From Alisma plantago-aquatica (Eukaryota > Streptophyta > Magnoliopsida > Alismatales > Alismataceae), in contig OY856412.1 of assembly GCA_963693085.1 (NCBI GenBank), positions 963,818,281 to 963,882,280 on the forward strand: a stretch of 64,000 nucleotides of DNA, given 5' to 3'. Under the pieces are notes generated by a model. That model made no database searches. It had not been told where the DNA came from and saw only the letters and a list, made by a program, of their open reading frames with translations. This document shows positions 46,975 to 58,591 of the stretch, in pieces (within the stretch, counting starts at the first letter, position 1; every line of letters begins with the position of its first letter). A program made the translations under genes and the position numbers.

Positions 46975-48904
46975 TCCTCTGTGGCAACACATCCCACTAT
47001 CACACAGACAACGAGGTATTACGCGAAAACGTGCGGAAATCACCATAACCACAGATTACCAAAAACACGGGTTAATTAAAACCGTTTGCGGAAAGCTGAT
47101 AAACTGAGAAACTATTACATTCCAGTCCTCATCCTGCAAGGAAACATGTATAATATATACATATACCAGATCTGATACGTGTCCACAGCTTACAGAAATA
47201 GTTGTCTATCCATCACATGAGTTCACCACCTGTTCATATACATAAAGGCCCATATCCGGCCAACAGCAGGGTATACAAAATATCATCGATTGTACATCAT
47301 GAAACAACGTCAAAACACTGCCAAGGACCTGAGAGTACAGGGATGACTCTAGACTCTACTACAAAACATCTAAAACAGCAGCATATCCATCGCTTGCCTT
47401 CTACTGCTCGTCTAGCTGCTCGACCGCAACACCACGACCACCACCGCGTTTAGCTCGGCCACCTGAAAACCAGCGGAGTGAGACAATTGAACATTGTCCC
47501 ACCGAGAGGCATAACTACCCGCCAAAACTACCAAAACTTCAGATATATGTAAAGCAACCAGAGCAGTTATAAGATAAGACTGTTCATACTATCAAGCTTA
47601 CCAAAAGCACTCAATCATTTATCCAACTATTCCTTATGATATATGATTAACAAGATAGGATGTATAAAGCTTACCACATATGAGAAACATATAAGCAACT
47701 GTAAGATATGATGGAATTAACTACACAAACAAGGCCTCAACCAATGTTTCGTGTTTTGCCTTAAGCAATAAACACTATTCAGCTGAATTACGTATTGTTA
47801 CGCCCTGAGGAAGTGAATCGTACCGTTCAAATCCAACCTTTGGCTGCGAAGCCTACACTGGTGCCACACAAGGTCAATGGAAGAGCCGGACTCCACAACC
47901 TCCCACCTCGTGGTCAGTGCACGAGTACAAAACAAGCAGGACCATAGTCTCATGCTCAAATGGCCTTTAGCCACAGGGTCAGCTTCTCAGGCTACCCTCT
48001 GCCTAGCCCGCCTTGGTATAGGTCTCGGCGCTAGTGAAACTGAGCCACGGGTCTGATCACCGTGCTCTGAGCCATGAAAGCATTCATGCTCTCCATATCA
48101 CATATCTGGAGCCATGGGCCTATTCACCATGCTCATCACATATCTGAGTCTACAAACGAATTTGTACTCTTACCTCCTCACTTTAAGCTAGGAGAAACCT
48201 CGCATATTCAACAATATGCGCTCTAGGTTAACCCGTAGGGGAACCCGTTTCACCATCACCAATTCCTGACGATGATGGATCTATGGCCAGGGAAACTACA
48301 TGATATATTTCACTGTGATTAATTAGTATCTTTTATATAGATTGCAAGATTCAACCAAGTTGTATAACATGCAAGATATAACAGAAAGTAAATAACATAA
48401 ACTCAACATTATATTATTATTGTAACCACATCAACCTGATCCATCTCAAGGATCCAACATCACATGTCACCACTTGGCCTCTTTCCAACCATCCAGATCC
48501 ATCTCAAGGATCATCGCATACCATGGGATCTCAATCCCTCATCATGTACTGCCAATGGCTCTTCAAGGCTCACATCAACATCATGGAACAAACACATCAT
48601 TCATACAATCTCATCAACCAGAGTAATTACCAAAGGGATGTTACTCATCACCTATGTCTCATAGCCTTTTTATGGCTAAACATCACCTGCATGGTTAAGG
48701 TACACAATAATCATAGTTTCAGCATAAGGACTATACTTACTCTCACAAGATGACATTCAAGATACTATACTTATCAATCTTACACTATTTGGTGATCAAG
48801 TGTATAAATCACATCATAAAGCAAACCCTATCTATGCTTATCCTCTTCTCAGAATTATACGAATAATCAAGGTGTTCACTTCATGCAAGTAGTCATGTTG
48901 AATA

Positions 48905-49145
48905 TACAGAACAAGCGTTATCATTACCATTACCATTACTGTCACCATTCGTTATGTAAACCACTTACCGTTATCATTACTATTATCATTATTGTTATCA
49001 CTACTACTACCATCATCATTATTGTTACCATTACTATCATCATCTACTAGTGTGACTACCACTATTCTCCTTATCATATGCATATCAATACCACTGCCTT
49101 TATCATCATTATTACTTCTACCATTAACATTATTGTTACTACTAG
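48905..49145. repeat. Imperfect ATT/ACC/ATC trinucleotide tract in the solo LTR
   Basis: Long run of ATTACCATT, ATTATC and ACTACTACC triplets with few interruptions. It creates Leu/Ser- and Ile/Thr-rich ORFs that should be ignored. Confidence 0.75.
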
Positions 49146-49439
49146 CAAAGAGTCACCATCGTTTTAGAAGCAAAGATATATGTACACAACTAATCAATTC
49201 CATGGTACAAAGAACCGTCACTGAAGGATTACAAGACCCTCACTATTACTCATCACAACCCTCACCCATACTCAAGCATACGGCTGGTGCACACAACAAC
49301 AATGCTGCGTTGCCACAAAGGCAACCAGCGTGCACGACACCGCGTCACAGGAAGGAGGGTAACACGCGTCAGGGGTGTCGGGCATCCCATGCATATCGGG
49401 CAACACCCGTTGCCACTACCCTGCTGGCCGACACACAAG

Positions 49440-49800
49440 GGGTGTGACACCCGTCACACACACCCAACCATAACGCCCGATACAAGCTATCAAAACGGCC
49501 AGGTCACCACCAACTCCAACAACCAAGAGAGAGATAGGACACTTCCTCAAAACGTGCAACCACAAGCCAAGGCCTAATGGCCGACACTCAACTAGGAATG
49601 GACGTGACGCCCGTCACAAGCCCAGCACATCGCCCGTCACAACTCAAGAGGTATCGCCTGCCACCAAACCAAGAGGTATCGCCCGTCACACTCCATCTTG
49701 CCCAACACAAACCTATCGGCCAACACTCACCATACTTAGCCTATCGCCCAACACACTAGCCTATTGCCCAACAAGCTAGGTCAGGAGGGTTGTCGGGCAG
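49440..49800. repeat. Degenerate short repeats of the type TCGCCCGTCACA in the solo LTR
   Basis: Variants such as CGCCCGTCACA, CGCCCAACACA and GGCCAACACTC recur about a dozen times with irregular spacing (on the element strand, TGTCGGGCGATA). The same motif family reappears at 50235-50265 and 50570-50650. Confidence 0.6.
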
Positions 49801-50380
49801 CACCTTCCACTCTCAACATGACTCAAAAGCATCACTCACAAAGCCATCTTCTTCCTCATGCTCAAAGGCACTCGAAAACCCTAGGAAAGAGTCACCACCA
49901 AGCCAAGCTCACCCTCCTAGCCCATGGTGAGAAGAGGGTCTTGCTCAAGCAACTAGGACACAAGCTCACCTCAATCGACTAAGAAGGAGGGGTGTTGCTC
50001 ATGGCACTAGAAGCTCAAGCTCACTCTTCTAGACCAAGGGGAGAAAGGAGCGTTGCTCACCTACAAACCCTAGGTTACAAGGATCGGCCAACATGAAATA
50101 AGCAAGAAACAAAGCTACTAACATTTAAACAAGATCATAACAAGAGATAGTGGAGTTAGGGTTTAGAAGTTATGCAACCCGCCTTAAGCTCCAAGCTTCA
50201 AGGAAGAAGAAGAGCTCCAAGCTTTAAGGGATGTCGACCACCACTTGCTCCTCCAAGGTGTGTCGGCCGACAAGCTAGCTTCTTTAAGGGTGTGTCAGCC
50301 ACCACAAGCAAGGTAGAGAGGTTGCGTCGTGCACAAGATGGAGAGGAACCAAAGAGACCTTAAGCTAAGGAAAGACCATG

Positions 50381-50390
50381 CCTATATAGA
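50381..50390 (-). promoter_or_regulatory. Candidate TATA box of the solo LTR
   Basis: The minus strand reads TCTATATAGG about 585 bp from the LTR 5' end. It is the best TATA-like match in a GC-richer part of the LTR. Function not shown. Confidence 0.4.
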
Positions 50391-50977
50391 AGGAAAGGGA
50401 GGAGAAAAAAAGGCTGGTCCATGCAAGGTGTCACTTGCCTAGGGACACTTGTCCTAGAGCACAAGCCACCACTCTAGCAAGCTCCATCCACATGGCCAAG
50501 ATATGCACCAAGTGTCCACTAAACAAGGTCAAGGTTGGATCAAGCATCATGGGTGACACAAAGCACATGCACCATGGGCGACACACTCCATGTTGCTCCT
50601 CATTGGTGACACACACCATGGGCGATACAAGCTCAGGCCGACACAACTTGCCCTTGCCCGACACAGGGCACAAGGAAGCAAAGGCAACACTCAACAAGGC
50701 CCAAACAAGCTCAACCAGGCCCAAAAGAACTCAAGCAACAAGCCCAAGCCTTCCTCTCAAACCTAGAGGAAGCAAAGAGAGAGAGAAACACCTCAAGGTG
50801 GCAAACTTGCTCACAAAACCCTAGACTTGGGTTATTTGCAAGTAGCCCCTTCAACTCTCAACAAAGCACAACAAAACCCTAATCACCACTAAAGGTGATT
50901 AGCAAGCATCAAAGCACCAGGGTTAAGCAAAACGAACAGGGTAAACCCTAAACGAAGGTCAGGGTCCTTACATCCTC

Positions 50978-52258
50978 CTTCTAGGAACCAACTAACATAT
51001 GCAACCAAATCCTCCTTGATGATATCCCATGTCTTCTTGTCAAAAAAGCACTGAAACCATCTAACCCTGGAGACTTGTTGCTGTCGATGCTCCATACTGC
51101 TTCCTTGACTTCTTGTTCATTGGTTCTTCTTGTAAGAATATTATTATGTGTGTTTGTAAGTCTGAACCTCCATTCCAACTCCTCCTCCTCTATGTCATTT
51201 TCAAAACTCTTGTTGTATAATGACATATAGAAGTTTATGGCCTGCTCCTTTAGATTCTCTTGTTTGTTAACCACTCTCCCTTCAATATCAACTAACTTAG
51301 AAATAATATTATCATCCTCTCTTCTTTTAACAACAATATGGTAGAGTTTAGTGTTTCTGTCCCCATCGTCCATACCTTTTCCTCGCTCCTTTTCCAGTAG
51401 AATTTTCCTCCACTTTCTTCAGATCCTCAAACATCCTTTTTAGTTCTCTATCCTTCTCTATCAGTTCAGGATTAAGAGGGTCAACCCTCAATTTTCCCTA
51501 ACCTCCTTGCATTCTTCTTTTGTTTCCTTAATCAGATTTGGAATGTTCACTTCAGCCTTGACCCATCTCTTGAGTACAATCTTGATACTTGCCAAATTTT
51601 TTACAAACACATATATTAGATTTCCTGTCACCTGTGTGCTCTAGCCATCTTTTATGACATCTTCAAAACCTTTCCATTTAGCCCAGTAATTTAGGAATCT
51701 GAAAAGTTTCCTCTTTTGTTTCTTTTTTATGATTTGAACTGAGATATGTGCATGATCACTTAGCTCAAATCCACCTGCCTTCACCTGCATATTAGGAAGG
51801 ATTCACAACCATACATCATTCACTAAAGCTCTGTCCACTTTACTTGCTATCATGTTCTCTGGCCCCTCTCATTGTTCCATGTAAAGATATCAACACCCGC
51901 CATTGGTAGTTCAAAAAGACCGACTTTATCAATAACTTGGTTGAAAGCATCTATCTCCGCAGTCAATGCTAATATTTTCCCTCTTTTTAGCCTGCAAACA
52001 AACAATATTAAAGTCCCCAATCACCAACCATGGTAGAGTTACCTATTTGGATAGAGAGATTGAATCCTTCCACAAATCTAGTTTGGCCTTGGCATCATTA
52101 TGATCGTATACAACTGTCACCCAGATGTGTAAGCCTCCATTATTGTTGCAATCAACTGTAACTTGCTGGCCTGCCATTTGTATCACTAACACCTTCCATG
52201 CACTCAGCTTCCATGACATGCAAACTCTAGCTACCTCAGCACAATTTATGTTAGACAC
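50978..52258 (-). pseudogene. L1-type LINE, 5' half: endonuclease and RT start
   Basis: Reading the minus strand from 52258: VARVCMSWKLSAWK and TVDCNNNGGLHIWVTVVYDHND match the middle of the LINE AP-type endonuclease. A PWLVIGDFN motif has GDFN at plus 52007-52018. FELSDHAHISVQI carries the conserved Ser-Asp-His (plus 51752-51760). The linker DGDRNTKLYHIVVKRR at 51373 onward precedes SNKSPGLDGFSAF, the first RT motif. Frames change several times. The 5' end is lost at about 52258, where SINE copy 2 begins. The second half lies beyond the solo LTR. Confidence 0.8.
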
Positions 52259-52273
52259 TTGTATGTATGTATG

Positions 52274-52431
52274 AGATTAAGAGAGAAAGATTTCTCCCCC
52301 CCTCTTTCATGCCTGTGGCGGAGGCCTAACGCCTGGGAGGGTGGTAAATCAAGGCAGTAACTGGGATTCAAACCCGAGTCCCTTCATGAGGAGATATTGT
52401 GCTTGACCACTTGAGCAACTCCTTGTCGGCA
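52274..52431 (-). mobile_element. tRNA-derived SINE, copy 2
   Basis: Same family as the SINE at 44844. Box A-like TTGCTCAAGTGG (plus 52407-52418), box B GGGTTTGAATCC (plus 52364-52375) and the body GCCACAGGCATGAAAGAGG with CTCTTAATCT end. GTATGTATGTATG occurs on both sides, so it inserted into, or duplicated, a TATG microsatellite (52432-52460). Confidence 0.8.
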
Positions 52432-52460
52432 GTATGTATGTATGTATGTATGTATGTATG

Positions 52461-54420
52461 TCATATATGATATTAGGTGATAGAAGTGGATACAAATTTG
52501 TACATAATTTCATCGAACAAATTGTTTGCGGTTCAAAATCCAAATCACTGTTAAAACGTACAAATGTCAATTAGGGTTTTTGTTTAGGAGGAGTATTAGG
52601 ATTACAAAAAAATCTTCTCATTTTACCATAGTTGTCAAATCATCATAGCTATAAGATGTTGGTAAAAAGACATCGAAAGGATAAAGATTGTACCTTTAAT
52701 CACACTAGATTTATATTAACTAGGATACTTGTTTGTCAGTGAAGAACTCAAACTATCAAATCTATATCTAAATTAGCCACCAAGAGAGCTGGATCATCTA
52801 TCAAGAATATTAAATCAACCACTAAGAGAGTTGGATCATCTATCAAGAATATTAAATTAGCCACCAAGTTGATGCATGATTATCTTCTTCACATCACCTT
52901 ATTGTCTTGGGGAGCTTCTCCAAGCCTCCATACATTTTGTCTCCCCCTTCATGTTGTTCATGCAGATGAGGGAGAACATGGTGCACCACCTTGACCACCA
53001 TGATGGTGTACAAGAGTTGTCAATGTGCAAGTTGTCTCTAAACTCACTTTCTTCTCCTATTATGTGTGATAGTCCTTAGAGCAACTTCTCCCGCTAAGGG
53101 AGAATTTTGACACACAACTTGTCTAGTAGGCTGTGTCTGGAGTGTTGTCTATCCTTTCAGACGTGCCCCCTTTATATAAGAGAGTCATGGGCTTGAAATA
53201 TCATATTTATGATCCCTCTTCTAATCTTAGTCTTAAAATAGCCTCAATGATGAAAACTTGGACTAAAATTCCAATCAACCATGAGGGTTTCCCAATCAGA
53301 CGACTAAGTTTCTGTTGGGACTCAAAAAGCATTCCAATCAATCGAATGGGATTCCTTATTGGTTGAATGGGTCAATTCAAATCTAGATCTAAATTACTTT
53401 CCAATTCGAGCCCTTCCTTGTTGAATTCCAATGGACTGATTTGGTTTTCCAATTGGCTGACTGGGTCAGTCTAGTGTAAAATCCAATGAACTAATTGACA
53501 ATCCACTAATCCATTGACCCAACCAATTCTATCGTCTGACTAGATATTCCAATCACCTGATTAGATAGGAAATCAACCTACTTATGCTTTAGAACCATTT
53601 TAATCATATATTTGATTTTTAACTTAAATTCCTTTATGTATACTTATGTGTTTGACTCGTTAAGTTTGTAATTACATTGGTAATGATGTCTAAAAATTCA
53701 CAAGCAAAGATTGGTGTCTAGACACACTCAATGCCACCTATGTAATATAAATGATTGAAGAACAACTAAAACATGTAAACTTATCAATGTGAAGCACGAA
53801 ATGCCATGCTTTTAACATTAAATCTATGTTACTAACTAGACTAGACTATTCAAAACATTATGATATCAGTATATTGATTCACATGAGCATGGCCATGCAT
53901 TTCATATTATTTCCTATCAAGTGGTTGAGATATCACTCGAAAAGAAGAGAGAAATTTCATCCACATTACTCACAATCTTTCCCATGCATCATAGTGCACA
54001 CAACCACCACTTTTATGGAAACCCTTGTTTTAGAGTCAAGTTGGGCTAGTGTCAATGTAAATAAAACCCCATGTATTACTGTAGTGACTTCAGGTCTAAA
54101 GGTCACAGTAACCACTATCACATTGAGACATGACTCTGAATTGTCATTAGATGACTTTCATGTGTCTTCCTCAAGCTGGGAATCTTCAATATAGCTTGTT
54201 CTCTAACAAATACCCATGCATCTAAGTTGATATCCAATATCATGACCAAATAGACATGATCATAAGTCACCATGCATGATATTCTTATATATTATTGTTG
54301 TCTTCTAATATCCACAATAATAATTGACTAGGAACATAACAAGAACAAATACTCTTATTATACATATAGTCTCATGTTCAGGCCCTCAGCCCAAACCACA
54401 TGTCATTGAGTCAAAGGCTA
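52461..54420. other. Spacer; possible LTR remnant at 53270-53580
   Basis: 53270-53580 has many CCAATCxxxTGAxTxGG-type half-palindromes resembling Sirevirus LTR repeats, and a CTCCCGCTAAGGGAGAA block lies at about 53090. No ends or duplications are defined. ORFs at 52876-53079, 53133-53366 and 53826-54194 are not recognised. Confidence 0.35.
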
Positions 54421-54429
54421 AGAAAGTTT

Positions 54430-55096
54430 TTCATACAAATGTTAACTTCTTGTGTAAGTCATGGAGTTATAAAAGTGAAGTCTACTTTGGAAGCATTCAT
54501 CATCGTATGATTTGCAATAAGATCAGCTATTTGATTATGGGGTTGAGATACAAAGATAAGATTGGACTGGCTAATGTTGTATTTTCTGTACTAAGGAGTG
54601 TTCAATGAGGCTTGAACTTCAAAGGGATTATTGAATTTTTGATACAAATAGAAATTGCTTGATTGGAGTTAGAAAGGATGGTAAACTTCTCTAAATCCAT
54701 CTCTAGGCATAGTTGTGCAGTCTTCATAATATATTGAATCTTGTATTCTAACGCACTGGAAGCATGGCCCAGGATTCCCATACCTCTTATGCATTGTCCA
54801 TTAACGTCAACAATGTGTATCCATGTTGCACTAAATCTCGAGCTAAGGTGAAGGTTGCATCTGCAAATATAATGAATTTTTTTTTCTAGCAAAGAGGCTT
54901 CACTAGGTAATGTGCTTGTCTTGCAAAGTAGAGGGATCAAGTAGGTATCTTGGAGAGGGACAATAGTTTTTGATATTTCCTTGATGAAACTGACTAAGTT
55001 AGAAGCATGTTGCCTCTTTCTAGAGTGTACAAATTTATTGGGTCCAGTCCATAGATGCACGTAGGCAATAGCTACAGATGTGTTGGACTCGGCCAT
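54430..55096 (-). pseudogene. RNase H-like fragment of a LINE-type element
   Basis: A 164-codon frame starts at 55096. Its middle, SSALEYKIQYIMKTAQLCLEMDLEKFTILSNSNQ, matches the plant LINE RNase H pattern (E-(A/Y)-x-A-x(3)-A-L-x(2)-A-x-x-x-G, then x-D-(S/C)-x). After a stop and frame change the text HNQIADLIANH near 54545 matches the closing N-x-x-A-D-x-(L/I)-A motif. Catalytic Asp near the start appears as VDVNG and the middle Asp as SNSN, so it is inactive. It could also be a domesticated RNase H-like gene fragment. Confidence 0.5.
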
Positions 55097-56089
55097 GCTT
55101 CAATCAAATATTGACTATGATGTTAAATAAATAGTATCTTTTTGCAATGAAAAATGCACGCTTGTATGTCACTTTGGCCTATGATGCACCATACGAGCTT
55201 ACATGTACGTCACCAATACAAGTAATAGATGATTTGAAGACAATAATCTACTTCATCTATATAATGCTTGTAGGTGTGGGTTTGTACAACACACATTTCA
55301 TGTGATGCTTCCCGTCATCTGCTTACGACATAGCTTGACCACATTGATTGCATTGTGGAACACAATGATCAAGTAGCTTAATAATTGGAGGAGCAAATGT
55401 AAGCAATGGTTTATTTGTTGTTAGTACTTATCATATTTGAAGGCATACACGAGTAGGCCAGTAGTGGATACAAATACTCTAAAATACTTGCCTCTCTACG
55501 TGAACAACATCACCACCCAATAGATAGTGATAGCTCCACACATATTAGGAGAAAATGCAAGAAGTTGTCTATTTCCTATGACTTCTTGTCATATTCAAAA
55601 GCATACACGAGTACGATAGTAGTAGAAATTGGTACTGTTAGGAGAAGATTTGACCGTCTCCGTGAACGATCTCATCTCTCAATAGATAGCCGTACCTCTA
55701 TGTAGGAGGAAGTATGGAATATCACCTAGTTAACATTATATTTATATTTAAATTTATTGTGTCTACTATTGTATGTGAAAAACTCTGCTGCACTATTAAA
55801 GACATCTTGTGAATGTAAAATTTTGAATTTTTGATTTAATAATGAAGTATGTTATTAATGTATGCTATACAATTGTCACATTATGTGTTGTGTTTGTAGG
55901 CTTAACTTGTAATAATGATTCTTTTGCAACTATTGTCCTTGTTGAGTCAATCCACACGGTTGGTACGAGACATATGCTTCTATGATGTGTTAGAAATACA
56001 TACTACTTACGCTGGCAAGTAGAATCACACTCAATCCATGCCGTACTAAATGTCGTCATTTAGATCAACCCCAACGAACCCCCTATCTA
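55097..56089. other. Spacer with a two-copy motif; no gene recognised
   Basis: ATTxGAAGGCATACACGAGTA at about 55434 recurs near 55595, each followed by a GTAGT and a CTCTACGTGAACxxCATCxC-like block, a diverged repeat of about 160 bp. Nothing else identified. Confidence 0.45.
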
Positions 56090-57660
56090 AAATTTCGAGA
56101 TTCTAATTCCATACCAAACATACGCTTTAGCCTCTCCACTTGCTTGCGGGGCAAGTAAAAACCGTACACACTACTTAACGTGGCCAGTGGCTACAGTCTT
56201 GTCCAGTCGGATACTGCTACTTTCGGTTTGTCTTTGTTTTTCCACACCATCGACATTTCCTTTTTCTTGCTTTCCAATTCCCTATTTGTACGGAGTGAAC
56301 GCCAAAAGTAAGCGGCTTTGCCCACATTATCTCTTTCTTTCCTTCTGGTCTAATTGGTTCGCAGCGAATATATACGATCCCAACACGAACCTGGTCCCTA
56401 TTCAACCGTGTTCTGATTAACCGTTTTGGTTAACCGTTCATACAAGGGAAGAAACATTCAACCGTGTTCATTTGTGACATCACTTGTTGTGCCTCCCTCC
56501 CTCCCTTCTTGAGTTCTTTCTTTCCTGTATGTAGCGATCGTGCCACTGCCTCCCCACATGACAACAGCCGACGGCCATGCATACAACACAACCCCGGCCA
56601 TGCATACAACACGTGTCCGTCTCTCGACGTGTAGTGTAAGGCGTGTACTTCAAAAGTCGCTGTGCATGCGGACCCCCTCGATTCCTTCCCGCCCCCACGC
56701 ACGCACCCACGAAGCTTCATAATAACCAAGACGACGCTTCACCTTCTGTGCCTCAAACCCAAACCAGCAAACTGATCGATTCCCCCCATTCGTAAGTCGC
56801 GTTCTCTAGCCTTGCTACCTCTATGCGCTACCCGCTACTTCCTCCATCATCACCACTACTGCTACTTACTATACCTGTACATCAACTAGTACTCCACCGA
56901 GAAGAATAAATATCCAGGTGTTCAACGTCGACGACGGTGTCGATCGCACGCCTACCGCATCTCTCCGGCAGTATAACAACCCTGCCACCGCCACGGCGAC
57001 GCCCGGGGTCGGACGTAGCAGGCGCGACGGTACTGGGGCACGCTTTGCCGGACGGAATAACTCTGGGAAGCGCACACCAGGGAACGGGGACGTCGTCTTC
57101 AGATGGTCCATCAAAGACGTTCTCAACAAGGATCTCTACAAGAACAAGGTTCGCTACATCTGTTCCTTACAGCTACCCCTGTAACCCCTCTCTCTGTTAT
57201 GGAATTATGCTCACTTGCGCCTGCCAGTAACGCGTTCTACAAGTACATCGGATCTCCCCGGCCCGATCCTCCGACCACCGCCAACTATCCTCATAACCTC
57301 AGCTTGCCGACTGCACTATTACCAGAATCCACGGATAACGGACCGGTAGGCGGCTGGATCCCCGCACTTTCCTTTTCCTTTTCATCTCCACCTCCCCCTC
57401 TATTCTACAAGTATACAGTAGTCAAGAGTAAAGCGCAAGGAGCCACAATAGTTGTCAACGGTAGCGGTGGCCCAATTTGTTTGGACGCCTAGCAAACATG
57501 TTTATTTGAGTCCATATTATAATAGGTAATATACTCACGTTTGTAAATGACCCGGATTTGTTAAATGTTGTTCGAAAATACCCTAAACAGGTTACAATGA
57601 ATTACACTTATATTTATTTGATGTTGACGAATGTGATGTTAAATTCAAGTTAAATCTCGA
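56090..57660 (+). repeat. Duplication copy B (uninterrupted)
   Basis: This 1.57-kb segment is collinear with the scattered blocks 26480-26790, 28690-29345, 39039-39085 and 39290-39430. Copy B lacks the MITEs, array and LTR element present in A and therefore shows the earlier layout. It is less AT-rich than its surroundings and includes the helicase exon below. Confidence 0.8.
56810..57148 (+). pseudogene. First-exon fragment of a SEN1-like P-loop helicase gene
   Basis: The frame is open from 56810 and ends DVVFRWSIKDVLNKDLYKNK at 57089-57148, immediately followed by GT, a plausible splice donor. Plant SEN1/MAGATAMA3-like superfamily-1 helicases commonly begin with a short Met-led peptide and (V/L)FSWS(I/L)xD(V/I)xN(E/K)DLYKxxV, with an intron soon after. 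Those helicases unwind nucleic acids in RNA processing or DNA repair, but none of the ATPase motifs occur here. No ATG lies in this frame between the upstream stop near 56807 and the motif. The preceding 50 residues are Pro/Arg/Ala-rich and unlike the family. Later exons are absent. It is a gene relic or captured fragment. Confidence 0.5.
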
Positions 57661-58591
57661 TCTCAAATCAAACATGGGCTTAGTGACTAGGTGGCCGCCA
57701 TAGAAAGTTTGGAAATTAGATTGATTCAGAATCACATATTAATAAGAATATAATAATCATATTTTTCTACTTGAATAAAAAAAGTGTGTATGTGAGATCA
57801 TATTAGGATGGCGTGGCTTGTGTATAAAGGAAGCTAGAATCATTTTTTATACTCTCCTGAAGAAAAATAGATAAACCGAATAGATCCCACCTCTTTGAAA
57901 CCTTTTAAATGAACCAGATCAACAAGTACAAATAAAATAAAAAAATTGTGTCTGGCTCGGGTACAAAGGACGATTAGATGCAATAGACAATTAATTTTTA
58001 GAAATTGGTAATCATATAAAGGATAAAATTGAATATGTATTTCATCTGTAGGTGTAATTCTGACTTGTAATTATATAAAGGATAAAATTGTATATGTATT
58101 TCAATCGTTTTTCTTCGTGAAGTAATTATTGTAAAATTTTAAACTTGTTGATCTTGTTAAATATCTTTAGAACATATCATATGATAAATTTGAGCTCATT
58201 TGAACACTTATAACACATACAACTACATACAACTAGAGGAGGCAAAAAAGTATACATTTCAAATTAGTTTTGTACATTCATTTTGTTATCCTTGGATGAT
58301 CGAATTACACTCATCCAAATGGGTTCAAGTTTTACATGAAGTTTGTTACTATTGCAACCATGGAGATCAATGAATTAGATTTTACAAAATTAAGGTCTAC
58401 ATAGGCAAACCACATTGGGTTGTATGATGTGATGTGTATACTTAGTGTATTCTAGCCTTACTCTGGTTTCTAATATACTTAGCATAAACCCGTTCTATGC
58501 ACGCTTGCCTTAGTAGGCAACAATGAGTATATCAAGCTCAAACCTTGAGAAAAGAAGATGCAATAAATATGTACAATATATATCATAATAG
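57661..58591. other. AT-rich spacer, nothing recognised
   Basis: A short direct repeat (AATTATATAAAGGATAAAATTG...ATATGTATTTCA) occurs at about 58012 and 58070. No gene. Confidence 0.45.

Larger units (their letters stand above)
46980..50972 (-). mobile_element. Solo LTR of about 4 kb inserted in the LINE
   Basis: On the element strand it begins TGTAAGGACCCTGACC and ends GGATGTGTTGCCACA. TCCTC flanks it at 46975-46979 and 50973-50977, and the LINE reading frame resumes across the site when one TCCTC is discounted. There is no primer-binding site, polypurine tract or gag-pol inside, so this is one LTR left by LTR-LTR recombination. Related LTR sequence is at 1-1553 and 58592 onward. The many ORFs within (for example 48992-49447 and 50435-50824) are low-complexity shadows. 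Superfamily is probably Ty3/gypsy from LTR layout. Confidence 0.85.

Noticed and set aside
48992..49447. 151-codon Leu/Ser-rich ORF
   Set aside because: Starts in a trinucleotide repeat of the solo LTR and continues into short TCGCCCGTCACA repeats; no protein features.
57103..57492. 129-codon ORF over the helicase relic
   Set aside because: Different frame from the recognised helicase motif, Pro/Ser/Leu-rich, spans a likely intron; no motif.
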